From assembly GCF_039904985.1 (NCBI RefSeq), contig NZ_CP157005.1, positions 4,607,501 through 4,671,500 of the forward strand: 64,000 nt of DNA, written 5' to 3'. The position numbers and the translations under genes are program-made. Source of the DNA: Methylomonas sp. AM2-LC (GTDB lineage: Bacteria; Pseudomonadota; Gammaproteobacteria; Methylococcales; Methylomonadaceae). This document shows positions 20,753 through 30,293 of the stretch, in pieces. The notes under the pieces are model-generated. The model was not told the origin of the DNA. It was given only the letters and a program-made list of their open reading frames with translations, and made no database searches. Numbering within the stretch: position 1 is the stretch's first letter; every line of letters begins with the position of its first letter.

Positions 20753-22146
20753 AACAAAGAATCAACAATTTTTCAGATTGGTTCCTAGAACGTTTTCCAC
20801 TCTCTGACCTCTGGAATGAACACATGGCGCATTATTACGCGCCCAAGAATTTTAATATTTGGTATTTTTTCGGCTCATTAGCATTATTGGTTTTAGTTAA
20901 TCAGTTCATTACCGGCATTTTATTAACCATGAACTATAAACCGGATGCCAAATTGGCTTTCGATTCAGTTGAATACATCATGCGTGATGTCGACTGGGGT
21001 TGGTTAGTTCGTTATATGCACTCCACTGGGGCTTCTGCATTTTTTATTATCGTGTATCTGCATATGTTTAGAGGCCTGTTATACGGCTCTTTCAAACAGC
21101 CTCGCGAATTAATCTGGATCTTTGGTATGCTGATTTTTGTTTGCTTGATGGCAGAGGCCTTTATGGGTTATCTACTGCCATGGGGACAAATGTCATATTG
21201 GGGCGCTCAGGTGATTATTTCACTATTTAGTGCGATTCCAGTGATTGGAGATGAATTATCGTTATGGATACGCGGCGATTATGTAGTATCCGATGCTACA
21301 TTAAACCGCTTTTTTGCATTTCACGTTATTGCTGTTCCACTAGTTCTGTTAATTTTAGTGTTTCTGCACATTGTGGCTTTACATGAGGTGGGTTCCAATA
21401 ACCCAGATGGCATAGACATTCATGAGCATACTAATTGGCAAGGCAGGCCATTGGATGGTATTCCTTTTCATCCTTATTACACGGTCAAAGACATCGTTGG
21501 TGTCGGCGTGTTTATGTTTTTCTTTGCCACCGTCATATTCTATATGCCGGAATTAGGCGGATACTTTTTGGAGCATGCCAATTTTATCCCTGCTGACCCG
21601 TTGAAAACACCCGAACATATTGCCCCTGTCTGGTATTTCACGCCTTTTTATGCCATTTTGCGTGCAGTGCCTGATAAGTTTGCAGGGGTAATTGCTATGG
21701 GAGGAGCAATCGTAGTGTTGTTTATGCTGCCATGGCTGGATCGCAGCAAAACCAAATCAATACGTTATCGCGGCGGCATGTTTAAGAAAGCCTTACTGTT
21801 ATTCGTAATTAGCTTTGTGGCTTTAGGTTATTTGGGAACGCAACCCGCCACGCCCTTAGCCACAACTATGGCAAGGATATTCACGGCAATCTATTTCGGC
21901 TTTTTCCTGCTGATGCCACTCTATACACGCTGGGAAAAAACCAAGCCTCTACCTGATCGCGTCACCGAACAACCAACAATAGAAGAACGTATTCCAAAAA
22001 TTTTGGCATTGTTTAACGAAATCACTCATGTTGAAGAACGCGCCAATCAGAACGGAGCAAACATTACTAAAATAAGGCCGAATCCTGCAGGCATTAAAGC
22101 CGTGCTGTTTCGATTTGCAAAATACTTAAAAGAAAGCCTTGATTAA
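20749..22146 (+). CDS. petB: Cytochrome b subunit of the bc1 complex
   Basis: A 465-residue cytochrome b with about eight membrane helices and possibly one or two more at the C-terminus. The heme-ligand helices include RYMHSTGASAFFIIVYLHM and FFAFHVIAVPLVLLILVFLHI, the Qo site motif PEW is replaced by APVWYF in the usual region of the domain (PVWYFTPFY), as in other proteobacterial sequences. It is coupled to petA by a 4-base overlap and to petC by a 3-base gap. Confidence 0.95.
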   Translation: MKQRINNFSDWFLERFPLSDLWNEHMAHYYAPKNFNIWYFFGSLALLVLVNQFITGILLTMNYKPDAKLAFDSVEYIMRDVDWGWLVRYMHSTGASAFFIIVYLHMFRGLLYGSFKQPRELIWIFGMLIFVCLMAEAFMGYLLPWGQMSYWGAQVIISLFSAIPVIGDELSLWIRGDYVVSDATLNRFFAFHVIAVPLVLLILVFLHIVALHEVGSNNPDGIDIHEHTNWQGRPLDGIPFHPYYTVKDIVGVGVFMFFFATVIFYMPELGGYFLEHANFIPADPLKTPEHIAPVWYFTPFYAILRAVPDKFAGVIAMGGAIVVLFMLPWLDRSKTKSIRYRGGMFKKALLLFVISFVALGYLGTQPATPLATTMARIFTAIYFGFFLLMPLYTRWEKTKPLPDRVTEQPTIEERIPKILALFNEITHVEERANQNGANITKIRPNPAGIKAVLFRFAKYLKESLD

Positions 22147-22149
22147 GCC

Positions 22150-22869
22150 ATGAAAACAATTCTATCAACTCTTTTATTTTTGCTGTCTTTTAGCGCACTT
22201 GCCAGTAGCGGCATTAAGCTTGAGAAAGCAGATATCGATCTCTCTGACACTGTTTCGTTGGAGCGTGGTGCCAAATATTATGTAACTTATTGTTTAGGTT
22301 GCCATTCAGCCAAGCACATCCGTTACAAACGCATAGCGATGGATTTGCATTTGGATGAACAAGAAATCCTTAAACATGTTGCACCTATTGGCGCGGGCAT
22401 TTATGACCAAATGCATTCCGCCATGAACAGTCATGATGCGGAAAAATGGTTTGGTACCACACCTCCCGACCTTTCCTTGATCGCCCGCTCACGGGGAGCT
22501 GACTGGTTATACAGCTATCTCAAGGGCTTCTATGAAGAAAAAAACAAACCTACAGGTGTTAATAATGCAATTTTCAAAGACGTTGCCATGCCTAATGTAT
22601 TCTGGCAGCAGCAAGGCACACAATCAGCTGTTCTAGAAACTGTTGATGGCCATGAGGTGGTTAAAGAACTCAAGCTCGAACAAGCTGGACAATTATCACC
22701 ACAAGAATTCGACAAAATGGTCAATGATCTAGTTAACTTTCTGGTCTATGTTGGCGAACCGGTACAACTTGAAAGGCAAAAAATGGGTAAATACGTATTG
22801 TTTTTCCTGTTGATGTTTACTGGTTTAGCTTACTTACTTAAAAAAGAATACTGGAAAGATATTCATTAA
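22150..22869 (+). CDS. petC: Cytochrome c1
   Basis: A 239-residue cytochrome c1. A signal peptide (about 1-19, ending ALASS) is followed by the heme c motif CLGCHS near residues 48-53 and a distal Met region (KDVAMPNVFWQ). A C-terminal membrane anchor (about 213-232, YVLFFLLMFTGLAYLL) holds it in the inner membrane. It completes petABC; a hairpin follows the stop. Confidence 0.96.
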   Translation: MKTILSTLLFLLSFSALASSGIKLEKADIDLSDTVSLERGAKYYVTYCLGCHSAKHIRYKRIAMDLHLDEQEILKHVAPIGAGIYDQMHSAMNSHDAEKWFGTTPPDLSLIARSRGADWLYSYLKGFYEEKNKPTGVNNAIFKDVAMPNVFWQQQGTQSAVLETVDGHEVVKELKLEQAGQLSPQEFDKMVNDLVNFLVYVGEPVQLERQKMGKYVLFFLLMFTGLAYLLKKEYWKDIH

Positions 22870-22876
22870 GAGTTCA

Positions 22877-22905
22877 CATGCGGAACGCCTTGAGCGTTCC
22901 GCATG
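22877..22905 (+). terminator. Hairpin after petABC
   Basis: A perfect 12-bp inverted repeat (CATGCGGAACGC and GCGTTCCGCATG) with the loop CTTGA lies 7 bases after the petC stop. There is no T-tract, so it may act as an mRNA 3' stabiliser rather than a strict intrinsic terminator. Confidence 0.5.
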
Positions 22906-23150
22906 GTGTACGTTCAACATTCTGCAAACAGCTGTTATGTCTAGCCAAATTACCTCACTACCAGTTCCCCCACCTCAACAAACCCGTTTATTTAGCAAAT
23001 TTACCTGTTAGGAAATAGACTCAATTTCGAACTACTTGACTTAGTTTTTATCTAAGGTAGCTCATTAGCGGCGCATACCCCCAAATCCATGCTTAACCAT
23101 GATACAATTCGCGCCGATTCGAACCCCGTTAATTAAAGAGGTTATTCTTC

Positions 23151-23789
23151 GTGGCAAACATCACTAGCCGAAAATCAGCAATGACTCTTTTTTCGTCGCC
23201 AACATGCATCATGAGCCATTGTGCACGTCTCGTTGTCCATGAAAAAGGCGTACCCGCAGACATAGAATTTTTTGACACTAACAATCCACCGAAAGATTTA
23301 CTTGAGCTTAACCCCAACGGCAATGCTCCAACTTTCGTAGAAAGGGATTTAGTACTGTATGATGCCCGTATCATTATGGAGTATCTGGATGAGCGCTTTC
23401 CTCATCCGGCCTTGCATCATATGGACCCAGTATCTAGAGCAAATGCGCGAATGCTCATTAAACGTATTGACCAGGAATGGTATCCAATATTGGAAGAAAT
23501 TCTGCTTAATGGCGAAAAAAAATCGTCCAAAGCCAAAAAACAGCTTAAAGAAAGTTTAATAGCTGCCGCACCAGTCTTTGAAGCGACACCCTACTTTATG
23601 AGTGAAGAATATTCTCTGATTGATTGTGCTATGGCCCCACTGTTATGGCGCCTTGCCAGTGTTGGCATCGATATTTCCAGTTTAGGGAAAGGCATTACCG
23701 CTTATGCAAATCGCCTGTTTTCAAGAAAAGCTTTTCAAGACAGCCTCAGCAGTCAAGAAAAGGAAATGATGCCTGCTCAAAACAAATGA
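23151..23789 (+). CDS. sspA: Stringent starvation protein A (GST-fold RNA polymerase-associated protein)
   Basis: A 212-residue glutathione S-transferase-fold protein. The N-terminal thioredoxin-like domain starts around MTLFSSPTCIMSHCARLV, and the second domain is all-helical. SspA proteins bind RNA polymerase and act in stationary and starvation responses rather than as GSTs. The start is a GTG at 23151; an in-frame ATG at 23181 would shorten it by ten residues. sspB overlaps its stop (ATGA), the normal sspAB pair after petABC. Confidence 0.93.
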   Translation: MANITSRKSAMTLFSSPTCIMSHCARLVVHEKGVPADIEFFDTNNPPKDLLELNPNGNAPTFVERDLVLYDARIIMEYLDERFPHPALHHMDPVSRANARMLIKRIDQEWYPILEEILLNGEKKSSKAKKQLKESLIAAAPVFEATPYFMSEEYSLIDCAMAPLLWRLASVGIDISSLGKGITAYANRLFSRKAFQDSLSSQEKEMMPAQNK

Positions 23790-24181
23790 CTTCACTTAAA
23801 CCTTATCTAATTCGTTCGATCTACGAATGGCTAGTTGATAACAGCCTTACACCGCATTTGCTGGTGAATGCTGAATTTCCTGGCAGCTCTTTACCAACCA
23901 ATTACATTGAAAACGGTAAAATTGTATTGAACATCCGCCCAGAAGCAGTACAGGGCTTGCATTTAGGTAATGAAGAAATTCAATTTAATGCTCGTTTTGC
24001 TGGCAAAGCCATGCACATTTCCACCCCTACCAAAGCGGTGCTTGCCATCTATGCAAAAGAAAATGGAAAGGGTATGGTTTTCGACCCGGAAGAAGAAGAT
24101 GATGATGACAACGATAATGACACACCGCCGCCGCCCGAGCCACGCGTGGTGAAAAAGCCGCAATTAAAAATCGTAAAATAA
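23786..24181 (+). CDS. sspB: ClpXP adaptor SspB
   Basis: A 131-residue protein with the compact SspB substrate-binding domain (about 1-95: LKPYLIRSIYEWLVDN, HLLVN, GKIVLNIRPEAVQGL) and a long acidic and proline-rich linker. The C-terminal tail VVKKPQLKIVK matches the ClpX-binding module. SspB delivers ssrA-tagged peptides to ClpXP. The start overlaps the sspA stop. Confidence 0.95.
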   Translation: MTSLKPYLIRSIYEWLVDNSLTPHLLVNAEFPGSSLPTNYIENGKIVLNIRPEAVQGLHLGNEEIQFNARFAGKAMHISTPTKAVLAIYAKENGKGMVFDPEEEDDDDNDNDTPPPPEPRVVKKPQLKIVK

Positions 24182-24297
24182 CCTCTGCACCTGATTACAA
24201 TAGTCTTTGCAAACGATAAAATAATACGCGACTTCAATCAGGCATCCGTAATTTAAATGCGTTAGAATAACAGCCCATTTCAGCAGGAGTAACATCC

Positions 24298-24675
24298 ATG
24301 ACTAGCGATACGCATCAGGTTTTAAGCGAGAATGAAATCTTAAGCCGACTGAAAAGCGAATTACCGCATTGGTATTATGAAAATGGCTGGATCAGACGCA
24401 AAATCAAAACCAGTGGCTGGAAAGCTAGTTTGATGGTGGTTACCACTGTTGGTCATTTGGCTGAAAAAGCTTGGCACCACCCTGACCTTTCGGTATCTTA
24501 TGCTTTTGTCATCGTAAAGCTAATTACCCACTCTGCCAAAGGTATTACCGAAAAAGATTTTAGCTTGGCCAAAAAAATTGAAGACGTGGTGTTTTGGGAT
24601 GCCGCCAGCGAATCCCAAGGTGTATTTGAAGGTACACCCGACGACCCGCGTTTTAAATACATTAAAAATGATTAA
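24298..24675 (+). CDS. Pterin-4a-carbinolamine dehydratase family protein
   Basis: A 125-residue protein with the family core: a WKAS.. helix, then AEKAWHHPDLSVSYAFVIVKLITHSAKGITEKDFSLAKKIE (here in part), matching the His-rich active site of 4a-hydroxytetrahydrobiopterin dehydratases. It stands 16 bases upstream of fhcB in what looks like the same transcription unit. A role in pterin handling for the tetrahydromethanopterin C1 pathway is inferred from that position; a classical phenylalanine hydroxylase partner gene is not seen here. Confidence 0.85.
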   Translation: MTSDTHQVLSENEILSRLKSELPHWYYENGWIRRKIKTSGWKASLMVVTTVGHLAEKAWHHPDLSVSYAFVIVKLITHSAKGITEKDFSLAKKIEDVVFWDAASESQGVFEGTPDDPRFKYIKND

Positions 24676-24691
24676 ACACAGGACTGATGAT

Positions 24692-25963
24692 ATGACTGAA
24701 ATAACAGAAGTGCCAAGTCCTTTCTGCGGTATCGGCACCGATGACCTAAGTATTCAGGTAGAGGGTGTAACGCTGAAAGTAACTGCAAATGGCTGTATGG
24801 TTAACACTCCAGCCTTTGAGCTACCCATCACTGATACCCAACCCCGTATCGCAGGAAAAACAGTCAGTCTGGAAACTGCTGTTGCCAAAGCAGCTGAAAT
24901 TCTAAACCATAGCAAACTTCCCTTATTTAGCAGTTGCGCAACCGATGTTAACGGTATGCGCGCCTTATTGTCTTTAGCTGATCGTAGTGGTGCAGTGGTT
25001 GATAATGGAAATTTTAATAATGCGCGCCGCAATATTTTGGCCATGCAAGATACAGGTTGGATGAATACTACGCTGGCTGAGCTAAAAAATCGTTGCGATG
25101 TTTTGTTAGTGGTTGGCTGTGATTTAGAAAGTTTCGCACCACGCTTTTTCGAACATTATTTGTGGAATGCTGAGGCAATGCATATTGCGGATACCAGCAA
25201 TCGAGACATCATCTATCTTGGTAAACCCCCATCGGGTTCTGCATCCACCTCTCCAAAGGGCCACAAAGCGCAGGTTTTACCTTGTGCTGATGCCGATCTA
25301 CCCGAAGTGACAGCTGTTTTAGCCGCGCTATTGAAAGGTCGCAGCTTACAAACTGAAACTGTGGCCGGTATTGCCATAGCGGATTTACAAGGCATTATCG
25401 ACAAACTTAAAGCAGCGCACTATGGTGTAGTCATTTGGGGCGCAGCGGCCTTGGCGTTCGATCAGGCTGAACTCACAGTCCAGACTTTATGTGCAATTGT
25501 CAAAGAAATTAATCTGCAAGGTACGCGTTGCTCGGGCTTCCCCCTGGGCGGCAAAGAGGGAGACCAAACAGCCAATCAGGTATGTGGATGGACAACCGGC
25601 TATCCCGCGCGCGTTAGTTTTGCACGAGGCTATCCTGACTACGACCCCTATCTCTATGAAACGCAATCTTTGCTAAATGATGGAGAGGCAGATGTTTTGG
25701 TTTGGGTACAAGCATTCAATACGACTCCACCGCCACCTAATGCCTTACCGACTATTGTACTAGGACGATCTGGTATGAAGTTTAACCAGGAACCCGATGT
25801 TTTTATTCCTATCGGCACCCCCGGCATTGATCACAACGGACACGCTTACCGCTTAGATAATGTAGTCGCTATTCGTTTAAAAAAACTCAGAGACTCCGGC
25901 TTACCCAGCACTGCTCAGGTATTGTCCGCCATAGAACAGATTTTACAGGTATCGTCATGCTGA
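24692..25963 (+). CDS. fhcB: Formyltransferase/hydrolase complex subunit B (formylmethanofuran dehydrogenase B-like)
   Basis: A 423-residue protein related to FmdB/FwdB of methanogens. In archaeal enzymes the N-terminus binds an iron-sulfur cluster through several Cys; here the matching stretch is SPFCGIGTDD, keeping only one Cys. This fits the methylotroph Fhc complex, which hydrolyses rather than reduces the formyl group. The subunit works with FhcA, FhcC and FhcD to make formate from formyl-tetrahydromethanopterin. The start is set at ATG 24692, after the previous gene; fhcA overlaps its end by 7 bases. Confidence 0.92.
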   Translation: MTEITEVPSPFCGIGTDDLSIQVEGVTLKVTANGCMVNTPAFELPITDTQPRIAGKTVSLETAVAKAAEILNHSKLPLFSSCATDVNGMRALLSLADRSGAVVDNGNFNNARRNILAMQDTGWMNTTLAELKNRCDVLLVVGCDLESFAPRFFEHYLWNAEAMHIADTSNRDIIYLGKPPSGSASTSPKGHKAQVLPCADADLPEVTAVLAALLKGRSLQTETVAGIAIADLQGIIDKLKAAHYGVVIWGAAALAFDQAELTVQTLCAIVKEINLQGTRCSGFPLGGKEGDQTANQVCGWTTGYPARVSFARGYPDYDPYLYETQSLLNDGEADVLVWVQAFNTTPPPPNALPTIVLGRSGMKFNQEPDVFIPIGTPGIDHNGHAYRLDNVVAIRLKKLRDSGLPSTAQVLSAIEQILQVSSC

Positions 25964-27621
25964 TAAAACTCACCGGTGGAACCCTTTATGATCCTGCTAG
26001 CGGGATAGATGGAAAAATTCAGGATATTTATATTCAGGATGGCCGTATTATTACGGCACCACCTAGCGATTTACCACTAGATCAGGAGTACAACTTATCC
26101 GGTAAAGTCGTCATGTCTGGGGCTATAGATATGCACACCCACATCGGTGGAGGCAAAGGCAATATCGCTCGCACTCTGTTACCCGAAGACCATCGAATTG
26201 ACCCTGTATCACGCACCCTGATCACTCGCTCGGGTAACGGCCATGCTATGCCTAGTACTTTTATCACTGGCTATCGTTATGCGGAAATGGGTTATACCGC
26301 AGCTTTTGAACCGGCTGTATTACCCATCAATGCTCGTCAGGCTCATATGGAAATGGCCGATATACCCATTCTGGATAAAGGCGGCTACGTGATGCTAGGT
26401 AGCGATGATTATTTATTACGCCTGCTCACAGCCAAACAAGATCAAAAGGCCGTTAACGACTATGTTGCCTGGACATTACATGCTGCTAAGGGTATTGGTA
26501 TTAAAGTTGTTAATGCTGGCGGCATCAATGCGTTTAAATTCAACCAGCGGAAACTCGATCTGGATGAGCAGAATAGTCATTACGCAGTTACGCCTAGACA
26601 AATTTTGCAAACTTTGGCTACCGCAGTAAAAGAACTGGGCCTTACCCACCCCTTACATGTACATGGTTGCAATCTTGGGGTGCCTGGCAATGTGGAAACA
26701 ACACTGAATACCATAGAAGGTATTGAAGGCTTGCCCATGCATCTCACGCATATTCAGTTCCATAGTTACGGAACAGAGGGCGATTTCAAGTTTTCTTCAG
26801 GTGCAGCACAAATTGCCGAATCCATTAATCGCAATAAAAATATCACAGCGGATGTCGGTCAGGTACTATTTGGACAAACTGTTACCGCCTCTGGTGACAG
26901 TATGCGTCAACACTACAATCACAAATATGCTAACCCCAATAAATGGGTGTGTATGGACATTGAATGTGATGCTGGTTGTGGTGTAGTCCCATTCAAGTAT
27001 AAAGATCAAAACTTTGTTAATGCCTTGCAATGGGCTATTGGATTAGAGATATTCTTATTAGTTGATGATCCGTGGAGAATCTTCCTAACCACTGACCATC
27101 CAAATGGAGCCCCCTTTACCAGTTACCCTCATCTGATTCGCCTGCTGATGGATAAAAGTTTCCGCAATGATATGCTGGCAACCATACATCCCGAAGCGCA
27201 AAAAATGACCTCGCTGGCCAGTATAGATCGCGAATATAGCCTGAATGAGATTGCCATTATGACTCGAGCAGGCGCAGCCCGAATTATTGGCCTGAAAGAT
27301 CGCGGCGCATTAAGCCCTGGTAACTGGGCAGACATTACTGTCTACACCGAAGATGCTGATCGTCAAAAAATGTTTACTAAACCCGATTATGTGTTTAAAG
27401 ATGGTGAACTGGTGGTTAAAGATGGCGAAGTGGTGCATACAAAATGGGGAACCACCCACATCGTTAAACCTGACTTTGATCCATCCGTTGAAAAAGGCCT
27501 GCAAAATTATTTTGACCGTTTCTTAACCATGAAACTAGGAAATTTCAAAATTAGTGATGATGAAATCACAGAAGATGGACGCGGCAGCTTGACTGCACAT
27601 CCGTTGCGAGGTGTAGCATGA
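25957..27621 (+). CDS. fhcA: Formyltransferase/hydrolase complex subunit A (amidohydrolase)
   Basis: A 554-residue amidohydrolase-fold subunit. The first metal-binding motif is AIDMHTHIGGGKGN near residues 58-70, and a later one is LHVHGCNLGVPG near 236. The C-terminal part holds ARIIGLKDRGALSPGNWADI, typical of amidohydrolases. In the Fhc complex this subunit hydrolyses the formyl group to formate. Gene starts and stops overlap on both sides (7 and 4 bases), so subunits are probably translationally coupled. Confidence 0.95.
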   Translation: MLIKLTGGTLYDPASGIDGKIQDIYIQDGRIITAPPSDLPLDQEYNLSGKVVMSGAIDMHTHIGGGKGNIARTLLPEDHRIDPVSRTLITRSGNGHAMPSTFITGYRYAEMGYTAAFEPAVLPINARQAHMEMADIPILDKGGYVMLGSDDYLLRLLTAKQDQKAVNDYVAWTLHAAKGIGIKVVNAGGINAFKFNQRKLDLDEQNSHYAVTPRQILQTLATAVKELGLTHPLHVHGCNLGVPGNVETTLNTIEGIEGLPMHLTHIQFHSYGTEGDFKFSSGAAQIAESINRNKNITADVGQVLFGQTVTASGDSMRQHYNHKYANPNKWVCMDIECDAGCGVVPFKYKDQNFVNALQWAIGLEIFLLVDDPWRIFLTTDHPNGAPFTSYPHLIRLLMDKSFRNDMLATIHPEAQKMTSLASIDREYSLNEIAIMTRAGAARIIGLKDRGALSPGNWADITVYTEDADRQKMFTKPDYVFKDGELVVKDGEVVHTKWGTTHIVKPDFDPSVEKGLQNYFDRFLTMKLGNFKISDDEITEDGRGSLTAHPLRGVA

Positions 27622-28514
27622 TAATAAACGGCGTTACTATAGATCAAACCTTTGCCGAAGCCTTCCCAATGAAGGCAACACGAGCCATTATTACTGCCCA
27701 GAATGAAAAATGGGCACTCATTTCCGCTCAGGCCATGACTGGCTTTGCCACATCCGTCATTGCCTGCGGCTGCGAAGCGGGGATTGAACGCATTTTAAGA
27801 AAAGATGAAACACCCGATGGACGCCCCGGTGTAGCCATTTTAATTTTTGCCATGGGTGCGAAAGGCCTAGCCAAACAACTTGAAACTCGGGCAGGGCAAT
27901 GCGTGCTAACCTCCCCTACTTCAGCATTATTTGCTGGTATAGATACCGGAAAACCGATACCACTGGGGAAAAATTTACGTTATTTTGGTGACGGCTTTCA
28001 GATTGCCAAAAAGATAAGTAACAAACGTTACTGGCGAGTACCTGTCATGGATGGTGAATTTTTAACTGAAGCCACCACGGGTATGGTTGAAGCCGTAGGT
28101 GGCGGTAACTTTCTGGTGCTGGCAGAATCGCAACCACAAGCACTTGCTGCTTGTGAAGCGGCAATCGTAGAAATGAAAAAAATCGCCAATGTCATCATGC
28201 CATTTCCGGGCGGGGTCGTTCGTTCGGGTTCTAAAGTGGGTTCAAAATACCCTGCTTTGGGTGCCTCAACCAATGATGCGTTTTGTCCAACCTTGAAAGG
28301 TGTAACCAAATCCGAATTATCACCCGAAATTGAATCTGTGATGGAAATCGTTATTGACGGTTTAAGTAAAGAGGACATTGACAAAGCTATGCGTGCGGGG
28401 ATGCAAGCAGTTTGCCAGCTAGGTGCAGCCAATGGCATCAAACGCATCAGCGCCGGTAACTACGGTGGGAAACTGGGACCTTACCACTTCCATTTGCAGG
28501 AGATTATGGCATGA
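27618..28514 (+). CDS. fhcD: Formylmethanofuran:tetrahydromethanopterin formyltransferase, subunit D of Fhc
   Basis: A 298-residue homologue of archaeal Ftr. Start MIINGVTIDQTFAEAFPMKATRAIITA is characteristic, as is FPGGVVRSGSKVGSKYP in the middle. It moves the formyl group between tetrahydromethanopterin and the methanofuran-like carrier within the Fhc complex. It overlaps fhcA and fhcC by 4 bases each. Confidence 0.95.
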   Translation: MIINGVTIDQTFAEAFPMKATRAIITAQNEKWALISAQAMTGFATSVIACGCEAGIERILRKDETPDGRPGVAILIFAMGAKGLAKQLETRAGQCVLTSPTSALFAGIDTGKPIPLGKNLRYFGDGFQIAKKISNKRYWRVPVMDGEFLTEATTGMVEAVGGGNFLVLAESQPQALAACEAAIVEMKKIANVIMPFPGGVVRSGSKVGSKYPALGASTNDAFCPTLKGVTKSELSPEIESVMEIVIDGLSKEDIDKAMRAGMQAVCQLGAANGIKRISAGNYGGKLGPYHFHLQEIMA

Positions 28515-29323
28515 GTGCTTTAACCTTTACCTTGAAAAGCCAAACCGCACAACGTGTGGATATGTCACCACTGGTTTGCCAAAAATTGCAGGGCCTGGAA
28601 ACAGCTCAAATTGCCGCTATTGAATTACAATGCGGAAACCGTAAGCTGCGGGTTGATGATTTATTCAGTATCAGTGGTGTTAACAGCCAAGACATTGTCA
28701 TTGCCAATAGCTTCTATAAGCTGGATTACATTGGCAAAGAACTGGAAGGAGGCAGTGTAACCGTACTTGGCGATGCTGGCGCTTATTTAGGCTTACAAAT
28801 GAAAGCAGGCCATATTAGAGTGACTGGAAATGTGGCTATTTATGCAGCGTGTGAAATAAAGAACGGTTTTGTAGAAATTGAGGGTGATGCCGGCGATTTT
28901 GTTGGCGGTGCCTTGCCCGGTAACAAACAGGGAATGAAAGGCGGCACCGTGCTGATTAAAGGCAACGCGGGCAGTCGTGTGGGAGATCATATGCGCCGTG
29001 GACAAATACTCATTGAAGGCAATGTGGGTGATTATTGCGGCTCACGCATGCTGGCGGGTACCATCGCAGTAATGGGCAATTCTGGACGTTTTCTGGGCTA
29101 TGCCATGCGCAGAGGTACTTTATTACTTTGGAATAAACCCAGCTTATCCGTAACCTTTAACGATTGTGGCACACATACACTAGCGTTTTTACCTTTATTA
29201 TTTAGCTCTTTTAAACATTTAAATTCCCGGTTTGCCGATGCTGAATTAGGATTTAACCGGGTTCACCGCTATGGAGGGGATATGGCTGAAACCGGACGTG
29301 GAGAGGTGTTGGTCAGGATTTAA
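28511..29323 (+). CDS. fhcC: Formyltransferase/hydrolase complex subunit C
   Basis: A 270-residue protein related to FmdC/FwdC and the GltB C-terminal domain. It is built from repeats of the GxxGxxxG kind (for example GDAGAYLGLQMKAG, GDAGDFVGGALPG, GNAGSRVGDHMRRG, GNVGDYCGSRMLAG), which form a beta-helix. It overlaps fhcD by 4 bases and the radical SAM gene by 1 base, so the operon continues. Confidence 0.94.
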   Translation: MSALTFTLKSQTAQRVDMSPLVCQKLQGLETAQIAAIELQCGNRKLRVDDLFSISGVNSQDIVIANSFYKLDYIGKELEGGSVTVLGDAGAYLGLQMKAGHIRVTGNVAIYAACEIKNGFVEIEGDAGDFVGGALPGNKQGMKGGTVLIKGNAGSRVGDHMRRGQILIEGNVGDYCGSRMLAGTIAVMGNSGRFLGYAMRRGTLLLWNKPSLSVTFNDCGTHTLAFLPLLFSSFKHLNSRFADAELGFNRVHRYGGDMAETGRGEVLVRI

Positions 29324-30177
29324 TGACGGCAACACTAAGTACCACTGAGCATGACCGTAACATCGCCGGATTAAAATACATCTATCCGGTGATGTCGCGG
29401 CGAGCGGGTGGCTTATCTATCGGTATAAACTTCAACCCCAATAATGCCTGTAACTGGCGTTGCCTTTATTGTCAGGTACCCAACCTAGTAGCGGGCAATG
29501 CCCCAGAAATGGACTTTAAGCGCCTGGAACACGAACTGCGCCACTTTCTTGACTATGTTCAACACGGTACGTTTTTTCAGGACTTTAAGGTAATTGACAG
29601 CCAACAAATCATTAAAGATATTGCCATTTCTGGTAATGGCGAACCCACCAGCCTGAAAAACTTCTCCCAAGCCATTCAACTCATTGGTGATATCGCCAGC
29701 GGTTATGGCATTTTTCCAAACAGCAAATTTGTCGTTATCAGTAATGGTAGTTTATTACATCAATCCAACGTTCAAAATGGTTTAAAGACATTGGCAAGTT
29801 TTCAGGGCGAACTCTGGTTCAAACTGGATAGTGCAACGGTAGCGGGACGAAAACTGATCAATAATACCGGTCAGAGCCAGCAAAAACTGCTACAGAATTT
29901 ACAAATTGCCAGCAGTTTATGTCATACAAAACTGCAAACTTGTATGCTGCATTATCGACAACAATTATGGACCGACAACGAAAAACAAGTTTATTTACAG
30001 TTACTGGTTTCTCTGCAACAACAGCAGATTAGCATACAAAAAATTATGTTATACAGCATAGCTAGACAATCCTATCAACCTGAAGCCGAAGAGCTACGAA
30101 GCATGCCCAGTGAAGAAATGCACACTTTTGCCACTGAAATTGCGGCATTAGGTTATGAGGTGAGTGTTAGCGATTAA
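29323..30177 (+). CDS. Radical SAM protein at the end of the fhc operon
   Basis: A 284-residue radical SAM protein with the cluster motif CNWRCLYC (C-x3-C-x2-C) near residues 43-50 and the SAM-binding ISGNGEPT near 105. It has no second Cys cluster that I can see. Its start overlaps the fhcC stop, which makes a job in the same C1 pathway likely, such as making or modifying a cofactor (methanopterin or methanofuran-like carrier). The reaction is unknown to me. Confidence 0.85.
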   Translation: MTATLSTTEHDRNIAGLKYIYPVMSRRAGGLSIGINFNPNNACNWRCLYCQVPNLVAGNAPEMDFKRLEHELRHFLDYVQHGTFFQDFKVIDSQQIIKDIAISGNGEPTSLKNFSQAIQLIGDIASGYGIFPNSKFVVISNGSLLHQSNVQNGLKTLASFQGELWFKLDSATVAGRKLINNTGQSQQKLLQNLQIASSLCHTKLQTCMLHYRQQLWTDNEKQVYLQLLVSLQQQQISIQKIMLYSIARQSYQPEAEELRSMPSEEMHTFATEIAALGYEVSVSD

Positions 30178-30293
30178 TCAAACTGGCAGTCTTTTCAGGA
30201 ATAGACAATCTAATCCTCTAATAATGATAACGCAGTTGAGCAATCAAAATCGCATCGTCCTGATATTTATGTTAATCATCAATTCACAGAAAC

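Noticed and set aside
28028..28447. 139-codon open frame on the minus strand
   Set aside because: It lies antisense within fhcD and has no family features.
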